A stretch of DNA of 8,031 nt from an uncultured Collinsella sp. (GCA_900555815.1 USMR01000031.1:1-8031); one strand, 5' to 3'; shown: positions 1-6,310, counted from the first letter of the stretch. The notes: generated by a model not told the origin, from the sequence alone. Numbers and translations: made by a program.

Positions 1-2
1 GC

Positions 3-422
3 GACCGCTTGCGTTTTATTACCGTGATTCCACCTAACGAGGTACACACGAGTGAGGCACGCAAGGTCGTGCCGCAGGAGATTCCGCTCTCCACCGCCGT
101 GTGGCAGATGGGCCGCATCGCCGGCATGACGCGCGGTCTGGAGACCGGCGACCTTGACCTGATTGCCGCCGCCAACGACGACCGCATCCAGGAGCCCTAT
201 CGCCGCCGCCTCATCCCCGACTACAACGCCGTGCGCGACACCTGCCTTAACGGCGGCGCCAAGACCATCTGGATCAGTGGCTCCGGCTCGACCCTCATGG
301 CTGTCACCGACGACACCATCGTGGCAAAGTTCCTGCAGGTCAAGCTGCGTGAGCAGTTCCCCAAGTGTGAGACGCATATTCTAACGTGCGACACCGAGGG
401 CGCCCAGATCGAATACCTGTAG
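3..422 (+). CDS. thrB: Homoserine kinase, C-terminal part (5' end outside window)
   Basis: This is the C-terminal part (139 residues) of a GHMP-family kinase that phosphorylates L-homoserine with ATP, the step before threonine synthase; it acts in the cytosol. Visible family signatures are the SEARKVVPQEIPLSTAV block, a stretch ending in D-x-R-I-Q-E-P-Y-R-R-R-L-I-P (substrate side), and the glycine-rich GHMP motif 3 in the form SGSGSTLMAV, where most homologues have SGAGPT. The frame is open to the window edge, so the gene continues upstream; a TTG at position 9 is in frame but lies inside the conserved domain and is not a start. Family members are about 300 residues, so roughly half is missing, including the ATP-binding motif 2. 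The stop is TAG at 420-422. It is the only + strand gene here and converges on the regulator gene across a palindrome-rich gap. Confidence 0.9.
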   Translation, partial: DRLRFITVIPPNEVHTSEARKVVPQEIPLSTAVWQMGRIAGMTRGLETGDLDLIAAANDDRIQEPYRRRLIPDYNAVRDTCLNGGAKTIWISGSGSTLMAVTDDTIVAKFLQVKLREQFPKCETHILTCDTEGAQIEYL

Positions 423-443
423 TCGCCGTCCCGTATACTCGCC

Positions 444-568
444 GGGGAGGCCAGGGGCTTTGCCCCCAAATCGTCCTCGGACATGGCAGGACCCCCACTG
501 CGCACTTCGTGCGGCGGGGGTCCTGCCGTCCTGCGGAAAGATTTGGGGGCAAAGCCCCTGGCCTCCCC
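444..568. repeat. 125-bp nested palindromic element
   Basis: Two perfect 29-bp inverted arms (444-472 and 540-568) enclose a second perfect 12-bp inverted repeat (485-496 and 516-527), whose tip can fold again (CGCAC at 501-505 with GTGCG at 509-513 around TTC). The two 12-base spacers between the stems (473-484 and 528-539) do not pair, but both start with GTCCT followed by CGG or GCGG. The outer arms carry GGGGCTTTGCCCCC-type runs. No T-tract follows on either strand, so it is not an ordinary terminator, although it lies between convergent genes. It contains no credible coding sequence. It resembles a small palindromic intergenic repeat or non-autonomous (MITE-like) element; that class is inferred. 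Confidence 0.8.
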
Positions 569-618
569 TATGTTAACTTCGCCGGCGGCGGCTACAGGGA
601 CCTACACTCTGGAAAGTC

Positions 619-645
619 GCCGGGCTGATAATCTGGCTTTTTATT
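619..645 (+). terminator. Possible weak intrinsic terminator after thrB
   Basis: A 5-bp stem (GCCGG at 619-623 with CTGGC at 633-637, one G-U pair) has a 9-nt loop and is followed by TTTTTATT. It is on the + strand, about 200 bases past the thrB stop and beyond the palindromic element. The short stem makes this uncertain. I saw no other gene or clear site in the rest of the 423-706 gap apart from the palindrome and the engB-like repeat. Confidence 0.3.
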
Positions 646-667
646 GGTAGGGGCTCTTGCTAGGCTG

Positions 668-698
668 GAGCACTTCCTAGAGGCGGGCATCGGCTGTG
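668..698. repeat. Decayed copy of the engB 3' end (direct repeat, left copy)
   Basis: These 31 bases match 1527-1557, the 3' end of engB with its stop codon, at 25 positions without gaps. Read on the minus strand in the engB frame, this copy gives Ala-Asp-Ala-Arg-Leu-stop against Ala-Glu-Ala-Cys-Leu-stop in engB. It starts a few bases after the stop codon of the regulator gene. The two copies bracket that gene, as in an element that inserted at a gene's 3' end and restored it. The attachment-site reading is an inference; no integrase gene is present. Confidence 0.5.
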
Positions 699-706
699 TG
701 CTTGGT

Positions 707-1405
707 TTAGGCTGCACTGGTTTCTTTGTATTCGAAGACTGGCTCTAGGAGATCTTCGATGTTGCAGTGGAGGGCTTTTGCTATGGCTCTTACGCTTGTT
801 ACCGAAGCTTCATTAATGTTTCTCTGACGCTGCTCGTACATTTGGATTGAGCGGAGTGACACACCCGATTCGTATGCTAGGTCTTGTTGGGTTTTCTTAA
901 GCTTCTTTCTTGCTAACGCAAGTTTGGTTTGCCTGGACGCTTTTTTCGCCATATCGCAGACGAGGCGAGCCACGCGTTCCTCCGAGGCTTCGTGCCAGGG
1001 ATAGTACAGACTGAGCAGTGCGTCAAACGGAACGACATGCAGCAGGTCTTCGAAAGACTCTCCTAGGCGCCACTGAAGGTATGCCAATATCCAGCCTGTC
1101 CAATATTCCGGTGTCTTTTCGAATCGGTAGGTTCGATTTGGCATCGGCCTTGATTGGTAGCCCGACCTTTCGACGATAAGCGCGAATAGCTCAACGCCCG
1201 ATTTTCCCGATACGACCCATGCGTTGCCACGCTCAAACTCACGGGCTACGCCGCTCAGGCAAAAGAGTTCAGCGACCTCGGACCCTTCCGCTCCATAGTC
1301 GTTCACGGCATAGTCGAAGCAGTCGCCGAGGTTGTTCATTGCATCCTCGAGGTAGTAGACGGGGTATGTCCTGCTCGGCCCACAATCCGTTAAATCTTGG
1401 ATCAT
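707..1405 (-). CDS. XRE-type helix-turn-helix regulator with YLEDAMNNLG-type N-terminal domain
   Basis: A 232-residue protein with two parts. Residues about 17-160 form a domain opening with YYLEDAMNNLGDCFDYA and containing a SGKSGVEL stretch and an EYWTGWILAYLQW stretch. Residues 164-222 are a Cro/C1-type helix-turn-helix (KKTQQDLAYESGVSLRSIQ, then a YEQ segment). From memory this architecture is common in Firmicutes and Actinobacteria, often beside small DUF3990/DUF3791 proteins thought to be toxin-like; no such partner is here. A cytosolic DNA-binding role is expected. The ATG at 1405 directly follows an in-frame stop and has a GGGAGGG ribosome site (1415-1421) 9 bases upstream. Base composition is unlike the neighbours: 60-base blocks at 721, 781 and 901 are 45% G+C, against 67% for one engB block at 1801; the N-terminal half is nearer 55-58%. 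The target and partner are unknown. Confidence 0.8.
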   Translation of the reverse strand: MIQDLTDCGPSRTYPVYYLEDAMNNLGDCFDYAVNDYGAEGSEVAELFCLSGVAREFERGNAWVVSGKSGVELFALIVERSGYQSRPMPNRTYRFEKTPEYWTGWILAYLQWRLGESFEDLLHVVPFDALLSLYYPWHEASEERVARLVCDMAKKASRQTKLALARKKLKKTQQDLAYESGVSLRSIQMYEQRQRNINEASVTSVRAIAKALHCNIEDLLEPVFEYKETSAA

Positions 1406-1431
1406 TTAAATCAACCCTCCCTGCCATCAAA

Positions 1432-1459
1432 TCCCTAATGTCGACTCCCTCGGTGTCAA
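1432..1459 (-). promoter_or_regulatory. Candidate promoter for the regulator gene
   Basis: On the minus strand a perfect TTGACA (1459 down to 1454) is followed after 16 bases by TAGGGA (1437-1432). The -35 box is excellent and the -10 box poor, so the assignment is tentative. It lies directly beside the inverted repeat at 1461-1507 and upstream of the ribosome site of the regulator. Confidence 0.3.
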
Positions 1460-1460
1460 G

Positions 1461-1507
1461 ATATCGCCCTAGTGACAGTTCAATATTGACTATCACTAGG
1501 GCGATAT
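1461..1507. promoter_or_regulatory. Inverted repeat, candidate operator of the regulator
   Basis: A perfect 15-bp inverted repeat (ATATCGCCCTAGTGA at 1461-1475 and its complement at 1493-1507) surrounds a 17-base centre that is itself nearly symmetric (CAATATTG at 1481-1488). It sits immediately upstream of the TTGACA box of the regulator gene and 28 bases past the engB stop. There is no T-tract on either strand, which argues against an intrinsic terminator for engB. A dyad this long next to the promoter of a DNA-binding protein suggests autoregulation; this is inferred from position. Confidence 0.5.
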
Positions 1508-1526
1508 GCTCAAAAGCTTTTGCCAA

Positions 1527-1557
1527 GAGCCCTTACTAGAGGCAGGCCTCGGCAATG
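1527..1557. repeat. engB 3' end, right copy of the direct repeat
   Basis: This is the genuine end of engB, including its TAG stop (1536-1538), and pairs with the decayed copy at 668-698 (25 of 31 identical). Together they delimit a block of about 860 bases carrying the regulator gene and the inverted repeat. A 12-bp palindrome CAAAAGCTTTTG (1511-1522) lies just inside this boundary. Confidence 0.5.
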
Positions 1558-2126
1558 CGGCGCTTAAGCTCATCGATGCCGGTGCCGGTCTGGGAGCTTG
1601 TGATGATCACGTTCTCGGCCGGAACGTTGAGCTGCTTTTTGATGGCTGCTGCCTGGCGGGCCTGCTGGGTGCGGCTGAGCTTGTCGGCTTTGGTGAGGCA
1701 AACGATAAAGTTGAACTCGTTGCCCTGTAGGTAGTCGATCATGTCGTGGTCGAGCTTGCTGGGGTCGTGACGAATGTCCACCAGCGAGACCACCAAGTTA
1801 AAGCTGCGCTCGGAGTCGAAAAAGTCGCCGATAAGCTCGGCCCAGCGGTCGCGCTCGGCCTTGGAGCGACGGGCGAAACCGTAACCCGGCAGGTCCACGA
1901 AATGCACGTCATCGGCCTCAAAGAAGTTGATGTTGCTCGTCTTGCCCGGCGTACTGGAAACCTTGACTAGGTTCTTGCGGCCAAATAGCTTGTTCATAAT
2001 CGACGACTTGCCCACGTTGGAGCGGCCGACAAAGCTCACCTCGGGGCAGGTGGACTCGGGAATCTGCGAAACCTTGCCATAGCTGGCGACGAACTTGGCA
2101 AGCTGGTAGTTAATGGAATCGGCCAT
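1536..2126 (-). CDS. engB: Ribosome biogenesis GTPase EngB (YihA/YsxC)
   Basis: A 196-residue TRAFAC-class GTPase; family members are about 195-210 residues and help assemble the 50S ribosomal subunit in the cytosol. All G motifs are visible: G1 GRSNVGKSS (34-42), the switch segment STPGKTS (58-64), G3 DLPG (78-81) followed by the family-typical YGFARRS, G4 TKAD (145-148) and G5 around TSSQ (176-179). An in-frame GTG at 2132 exists, but it overlaps the AAGGAG ribosome site; the ATG at 2126 has that site 5 bases upstream and is preferred. The gene lies 38 bases downstream of mtnN on the same strand and is probably cotranscribed with it. Its 3' end appears as a second, decayed copy at 668-698. 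No intrinsic terminator is evident after its stop. Confidence 0.95.
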   Translation of the reverse strand: MADSINYQLAKFVASYGKVSQIPESTCPEVSFVGRSNVGKSSIMNKLFGRKNLVKVSSTPGKTSNINFFEADDVHFVDLPGYGFARRSKAERDRWAELIGDFFDSERSFNLVVSLVDIRHDPSKLDHDMIDYLQGNEFNFIVCLTKADKLSRTQQARQAAAIKKQLNVPAENVIITSSQTGTGIDELKRRIAEACL

Positions 2127-2164
2127 GGACACTCCTTGGTCGTAGGTTCTTACAAATAGACGCG

Positions 2165-2905
2165 CTATTGCGCAGCGGCAATGCGGCGGACGATATCGAG
2201 CGTAATGTCACTTGCGACACGCGCGTACTCGAACAGATCGAACTCTCGCTCGCAAATTGCATCGTACGCCTCGTCACAATTATCGCTGATAGCGCGCAAC
2301 ACCAGGCAATCGACACCATTTTTGGTTGCGACATGGGCAATTGCCGCGCCCTCCATGCCGACACAATCGGCATGCGTCGCCTCGATAGCGTCGTTGCGCA
2401 TGGTGGCGCCCGTCACAAAGCGGTTACCCGTGGCAATCGTGCCGACCAGGAACTGCTTGGTGCCCTCGTTCGAAGCGACTGCATTTTTCGAAGCGTCAAC
2501 AAACCCACGTCCAGCAAGCACGTCGGCGGCAATATCGACCAGCGCGGGCGTCGAGCCAAACTCCTCGAGCCCCGGTGCGGACTCGGCGATAAGCGCGGTA
2601 TCGGTATCCAGATAGCGTAGGCGTTTGCCAATGACCACGTCGTCGATATGGAGCTTGGGGTTCAAACCGCCCGCAATGCCCGAAAACACAACAGCCTGCG
2701 GAGCATACTTGCTAATGAGGTGCTGTGTTGCAGCGGCGGCGTTCACCGTGCCCATGCCCGCCGTTGTGGCGACAACTGTCAGGCCGTCGAGCTCACCGCT
2801 CACAACGGTCAAGCCCGCCTCCCGTGCCTCGCAAACGTCGCTCAGCTCTTCCTTAATCTGCATGATCTCTTTTTCGAGCGCACCGATAATCGCGATGGTA
2901 GCCAT
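2165..2905 (-). CDS. mtnN: 5'-methylthioadenosine/S-adenosylhomocysteine nucleosidase
   Basis: A 246-residue cytosolic nucleosidase (E. coli Pfs is 232). It cleaves adenine from methylthioadenosine and S-adenosylhomocysteine, relieving product inhibition of methyltransferases and giving S-ribosylhomocysteine. Seen here: N-terminal IIGALEKEI with Glu13 at the place of the water-activating Glu12 of the E. coli enzyme; SGIAGGL in the centre; GMEGAAIAHV with Glu185 for the ribose hydroxyls; RAISDN with catalytic Asp208. A TTG at 2917 would add four residues; the ATG at 2905 starts the conserved MATIAIIGA strand and has GGGGA 5 bases upstream, so I chose it. The gene follows the serine hydrolase by 78 bases and precedes engB by 38. 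The start codon can pair with an upstream complementary heptamer (see findings). Confidence 0.95.
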   Translation of the reverse strand: MATIAIIGALEKEIMQIKEELSDVCEAREAGLTVVSGELDGLTVVATTAGMGTVNAAAATQHLISKYAPQAVVFSGIAGGLNPKLHIDDVVIGKRLRYLDTDTALIAESAPGLEEFGSTPALVDIAADVLAGRGFVDASKNAVASNEGTKQFLVGTIATGNRFVTGATMRNDAIEATHADCVGMEGAAIAHVATKNGVDCLVLRAISDNCDEAYDAICEREFDLFEYARVASDITLDIVRRIAAAQ

Positions 2906-2983
2906 ACCATTCCCCAAACCTATACGAAATTCTCAACCAAGGTATGGTACCAGCATTTTGTTTGACCTCGCCAAACGAACACG

Positions 2984-4102
2984 CTAAGCCAGTGCAGCTC
3001 GCGTATCAAACAGAGCCTTTGCAATCGCGGCCGTAACCTCGCTCGAACGGTCACTCCATGGCATCGATGTCATGACGCTCATGACATAGGTACGGCCATC
3101 GATGTCGATGAGGCCTGCATCGCATGTCGAATAGTAACCATCCTCGCTAATCCAGCCTGCCTTGTTGCGCACCAAAACCTGCTCGTCCGCAATGCCATCG
3201 CGAATAAACGAGCGCGATGTTGATGTCAGAAGGCCCGACAACCACTGTGAAGTCTCGGTATCCATGCTCAGATACTCGCTCATCTCACGCCATAACCTCG
3301 CAGAAGTGCGCGGGCAGTAGGTCGGAAAATCACTCATCGGATCCAGTGCCGTATCGTAACCGATGCCAAGACCGACAATCCAATCCTCGTAACCGACACG
3401 GTCAAACGCCGCACGTAACGCAATAAACGAATCGTTGTCTGAATAAACGACCGCGGCCGCGATCAAGTCGCGTACCGTCTGCCAACCCATGTTGTAGCCA
3501 CCATAGGTGCCAAGGAAGTCATCGAGTGAAACCTGGCCCGTCTCGACCAGAGATTCGCAGATGTACAACGCATAGAGTGCCTTGTAGCTACTCGCACCGT
3601 ACACCTCGACATCAGCGTTATACGTCACGCCCTTACCGCTCGACAGGTCGTAAAACACCACGCCCACATCGCCCAGCTCCTGCGCCTGGTCAAGCGCATT
3701 CTGGAGTGCGGCGAGGTTCTCATCCTCCAGGGCGAGGATCTGGTCATCAACCAGTGAGAAGGTCTGCACGGTATCGCCTGAGGGAATATCGTTAAAGTCC
3801 GCCTTCGAAAGCCCCGTCTTGAGGTTCGCTGTCGACAGGGTTTGACTTGCGGTGACTTTAGATTCAGAGACCTTTTTGTTTTGCGTCTGTACCGTTGACG
3901 CATCTGAATGTGCCATTCGCTCCGATGCGTAGGTTTTGGCGGTAATTCCGAGGATAATAACCGCCGACGTTAGCATCCCAATGGCGGCAATCTTCCTCAC
4001 GCGGATGCGAGTGTCGGCAAGGCCACACGAAGACGTGTCCTTCGTCTTATATCTGCTGCCATGCTGCGGCACATACTCGTCCCGCGATGCGATGTTTCGC
4101 AC
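2984..4102 (-). CDS. Membrane-anchored serine hydrolase, class A beta-lactamase / PBP fold
   Basis: A 372-residue protein with a short cytoplasmic N-terminus rich in Lys/Arg, one hydrophobic segment (about 38-58, signal anchor), a Ser/Thr/Gln-rich linker (about 60-115) and an extracellular catalytic domain. The three serine-penicilloyl motifs are present: SSYK (171-174, nucleophile Ser171 and Lys174), SDN (221-223) and KAG (314-316) in place of the usual KTG. I see no clear counterpart of the Glu166 used by true class A beta-lactamases; the region reads DFPTYCPRTSARL. It may therefore bind or edit peptidoglycan peptides rather than hydrolyse beta-lactams, but the sequence does not settle this. 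The GTG start at 4102 is supported by AGGAG 5 bases upstream. It is first in a possible run with mtnN and engB. Confidence 0.8.
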   Translation of the reverse strand: MRNIASRDEYVPQHGSRYKTKDTSSCGLADTRIRVRKIAAIGMLTSAVIILGITAKTYASERMAHSDASTVQTQNKKVSESKVTASQTLSTANLKTGLSKADFNDIPSGDTVQTFSLVDDQILALEDENLAALQNALDQAQELGDVGVVFYDLSSGKGVTYNADVEVYGASSYKALYALYICESLVETGQVSLDDFLGTYGGYNMGWQTVRDLIAAAVVYSDNDSFIALRAAFDRVGYEDWIVGLGIGYDTALDPMSDFPTYCPRTSARLWREMSEYLSMDTETSQWLSGLLTSTSRSFIRDGIADEQVLVRNKAGWISEDGYYSTCDAGLIDIDGRTYVMSVMTSMPWSDRSSEVTAAIAKALFDTRAALA

Positions 4103-4139
4103 GTGGTCTCCTGACTGCTACCGTTTATATACGAGCAGC

Positions 4140-4167
4140 ATGATACCGAGCAGGCATTTCTTTCCAA
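4140..4167 (-). promoter_or_regulatory. Candidate promoter of the serine hydrolase gene
   Basis: On the minus strand TTGGAA (4167-4162) and TATCAT (4145-4140) are separated by 16 bases and lie about 40 bases upstream of the GTG start at 4102. The -10 box matches 5 of 6 consensus positions and the -35 box 4 of 6. A TATAAA further downstream (around 4125-4130) is an alternative -10 without a good -35. Confidence 0.4.
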
Positions 4168-4303
4168 AGATATTCAGCGGCGTTTAAGGTGTCTTTAAAG
4201 AAACCACAAGCGTATTTATCCAAATGGCACGATTCTGTTGCGCATCTCACCGCAACCTTGACCAGTCTTTTTGGGACGGGGCTCTTTGGCAATCAACTTG
4301 GTG

Positions 4304-4348
4304 CCCAGGGGCGCTCATTTAAGTCTGTCCCCAATGAGTGCCCTTGGG
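4304..4348 (+). repeat. REP-like hairpin downstream of pflA
   Basis: Arms 4304-4319 and 4333-4348 pair at all 16 positions when read as + strand RNA, two of them G-U; on the minus strand those two become A-C mismatches. The loop and flank contain AAGTCTGTCCCC. It begins 16 bases past the pflA stop, yet its better strand is opposite to pflA and no T-tract follows on either strand, so it is a poor terminator. From memory, GGGGACAGACTT-type hairpins occur as repeats associated with REP-associated (Y1) transposases in gut anaerobes; this link is uncertain and only a genome search would show copies. Confidence 0.45.
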
Positions 4349-4364
4349 GAGCGAAAATGGCTCG

Positions 4365-5183
4365 CTAGCCGATGGCGTTTTTGAGTTCCGCGCGGCGCTT
4401 TTTCATGCCCGTCATGACGGCGTTGCGCAGCTCGGGCATGCGCGCGGTATCCATCTGGGGCACGCCCTCGAGCTTATAGGGAATGCCCAGTTGCTCGTAC
4501 TTGACGACACCCATCGTATGATACGGCAGCATCTCTAAACCCACCACGTTGTGCCATGGAGCGATGAGGCGACCGAGCTTCTCGCACTCCTCCACCGTAT
4601 CGGTGATACCCGGCACCACCACGTGGCGAATAACAACCTTAATCTTGCGACGTGCCAGCTCATCGCCAAACGCCAGAATGCGTGCGGGATCGCAACCGGT
4701 CAGCTTTTTATGCTCGGCCGGATCGGCATGCTTAATATCGAGCAGTACCATGTCGGTCTCGTTGAGCACGGCATCGAACTTCTCGGGGTGGTTGGGGTCA
4801 AATGCATAGCCACAGCTATCTAGGCAGGTATGTACACGGCCATCGGGGTTGTTATGCATAGCACGAAACAGATCGGCCAAAAACTCGGGCTGCAGGAGCG
4901 GCTCGCCGCCGGACACCGTAATGCCACCGCTGCGATAGAACTCGTGGTTACTCTGGAACTCATCCATCAGGTGTTCGACGGTCACCATGGTGCCGCCGTT
5001 GACCGACCAGGTATCGGGATTGTGGCAATACGCGCAGCGCATGGGACAGCCCTGAACAAACACCACAAAGCGGATGCCGGGTCCGTCGACCGTTCCCATC
5101 GTCTCGATCGAATGCACGCGGCCAAGGGCAAACGCAGAGTCCTCGGGACGAGCGTCCACACCCTCAAGCGTCATTTCTGCCAT
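4365..5183 (-). CDS. pflA: Pyruvate formate-lyase activating enzyme (radical SAM)
   Basis: A 272-residue cytosolic radical SAM enzyme. It uses a 4Fe-4S cluster and S-adenosylmethionine to place the glycyl radical on pyruvate formate-lyase, which then splits pyruvate to acetyl-CoA and formate in anaerobes. Seen: GRVHSIETMGTVDGPGIRFV (21-40, the family N-terminal signature), the cluster motif C-x3-C-x2-C (Cys46, Cys50, Cys53) followed by HNPDTW, SGGE (91-94) for SAM binding, LLDIKH, and VVVPG plus EMLPYH near the C-terminus. An in-frame ATG at 5204 lacks a ribosome site; the ATG at 5183 has GAGGCAAGG about 8 bases upstream and is preferred. The ATG at 5174 is also possible. E. coli PflA is 246 residues. 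The lyase pflB is not in this window, so another glycyl-radical enzyme partner cannot be excluded, but the signature fits PFL best. Confidence 0.9.
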   Translation of the reverse strand: MAEMTLEGVDARPEDSAFALGRVHSIETMGTVDGPGIRFVVFVQGCPMRCAYCHNPDTWSVNGGTMVTVEHLMDEFQSNHEFYRSGGITVSGGEPLLQPEFLADLFRAMHNNPDGRVHTCLDSCGYAFDPNHPEKFDAVLNETDMVLLDIKHADPAEHKKLTGCDPARILAFGDELARRKIKVVIRHVVVPGITDTVEECEKLGRLIAPWHNVVGLEMLPYHTMGVVKYEQLGIPYKLEGVPQMDTARMPELRNAVMTGMKKRRAELKNAIG

Positions 5184-5301
5184 TCGCGCTACCTTGCCTC
5201 TCATTGGTTTTAGTTACATAAATGCCAGAGCCATTCTAGCCCATACGCATGATGGTGAAACGGTTTAGCGGTCAATTGGGTTGTTCTATTTGGCCCCACA
5301 C

Positions 5302-5338
5302 AAAAGCGGCGGGAAGGTTATCACAACCCACCCGCCGC
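5302..5338 (-). terminator. Intrinsic terminator of the DegV gene
   Basis: On the minus strand GCGGCGGG (5338-5331) pairs with CCCGCCGC (5313-5306). Inside this, after a 2x2 interior loop, GGTT (5328-5325) pairs with AACC (5319-5316) around a 5-base loop. A TTTTGTGT tail follows. It lies 31 bases past the stop of the DegV gene and separates it from pflA. Confidence 0.8.
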
Positions 5339-5369
5339 CGAGGCAATAGATATCGATAGACACCAGGCC

Positions 5370-6224
5370 TTACGCCTTGAGCGTGAGCACCGCGCCGAAG
5401 GCGGTCGGGCCGCAATGGCTCGATATGACGCCGCCGACCTGAGTCCAGGTAATGTCCTTAAAGCCCAGGTCGTGCGCATAGACTTCCATGTCGTCGCGCA
5501 ACTCCTCGGAAAGACCCACCGAATACGCCAGGCCAATATGCGAGTAGTCGATCTCGCCCTTCTCTACCATGTGATCAATAAAGGCACGGGCGCTCTTAAG
5601 CATAGAACCGCGGAACTTCTTGGTCGCCACGAACTTGCCGCCCGTCACCTCAATGCAGGGCTTAATCTTGAGCAGATGGGCGCCTAGGAACGCGACGTTG
5701 GACAAGCGGCCACCTGCCTTAAGGTAGGCAAGGTCGGTAGGAACAAAGCCCATCAGTACGCGGTCCATGACGGAGTTCGTAAATGCAAAGATCTCGTCGA
5801 CGGTGACATCGGGGTGAGCCTCGATGTATTTGGCGGTCTCGACGACAACGAGCGACTGGCCCACCGAGACAAAGCGTGTGTCCATGGAGAACACGTAGTC
5901 GCGCCCCTGGGCCGCAATCTTAGAGGACTGATGCGAACAGGTCGTGGCCTCGGAATATGCAAGATGCAAAATAGTCGCGTCGGGTTGCTCGGCATGGATG
6001 CGGTCGTACACATGCGCAAAATCCGCTGGCGAACAGCCACTGGTCTTGGGCATCACGCCAAACTCGTTACAGCGCGAGTAAATCTCGAGCGGATCAATCG
6101 AGCCATCCTCGACGGTCTCGTCGCCAATCGTGACATGCATGGGCACGCGCACGATGCCGTAGCGTTCGCAGAGTTCTGGCGTCACATCCGAACCAGATTC
6201 AACCACGATTACGTACTTGCCCAT
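5370..6224 (-). CDS. DegV family fatty-acid-binding protein
   Basis: A 284-residue cytosolic protein of the DegV family; members bind a fatty acid between two domains, and some (FakB) deliver it to the kinase FakA. Seen: an N-terminal strand with a Ser-Gly-Ser-Asp turn (MGKYVIVVESGSD, where many members have DSTSD), KTSGCSPADF (60-69) for the usual TSQPSP, a YLKAGGRLSN stretch before LLKIKPCIEV in the middle, and SSHCGPTAFG (268-277) matching the family's His-x-Gly-Pro. The reading frame extends upstream to 6329, but the conserved N-terminus begins at the ATG at 6224; its ribosome site is weak. The serine ligand near the fatty-acid carboxylate is expected around residues 90-100, where the sequence (YSEATTCSHQSS) deviates from the common SGTY form. 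No fakA is present, so the specific role is unknown. A terminator follows. Confidence 0.9.
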   Translation of the reverse strand: MGKYVIVVESGSDVTPELCERYGIVRVPMHVTIGDETVEDGSIDPLEIYSRCNEFGVMPKTSGCSPADFAHVYDRIHAEQPDATILHLAYSEATTCSHQSSKIAAQGRDYVFSMDTRFVSVGQSLVVVETAKYIEAHPDVTVDEIFAFTNSVMDRVLMGFVPTDLAYLKAGGRLSNVAFLGAHLLKIKPCIEVTGGKFVATKKFRGSMLKSARAFIDHMVEKGEIDYSHIGLAYSVGLSEELRDDMEVYAHDLGFKDITWTQVGGVISSHCGPTAFGAVLTLKA

Positions 6225-6310
6225 TCTTATCACGACCCATCTCGACGTTGGTTTTTTAATATATGACGCACGTCCACCGTCCTGCTGTAGAACGGCCTCC
6301 AAGCGCCAAA

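Noticed and set aside
386..628. An 80-codon + strand frame across the palindrome
   Set aside because: It starts inside thrB in another frame and runs through the inverted repeat; its composition follows the palindrome rather than a protein.
1461..1507. The inverted repeat as an intrinsic terminator of engB
   Set aside because: Neither strand has a T-tract after the stem, and the arms are not especially G+C-rich next to the loop.
1269..1526. An 85-codon minus-strand frame starting MAKAFEHIALVIVNIEL upstream of the regulator
   Set aside because: It overlaps the regulator in another frame, contains the inverted repeat and the promoter box, has no ribosome site that I can find, and its latter part is the shadow of the regulator's coding sequence.
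647..1536. Short inverted match GGGCTCTTG at 651-659 and 1524-1532 as terminal inverted repeats of a transposon
   Set aside because: Only about 12 of 13 bases match, there is no target-site duplication at the ends and no transposase between them. The direct engB repeat explains the boundary better.
5205..5300. A promoter for pflA with TTGACC and TAGAAT boxes, or an FNR or Rex site
   Set aside because: The boxes are not at a workable spacing and no half-site pair matches those regulators well enough to claim.
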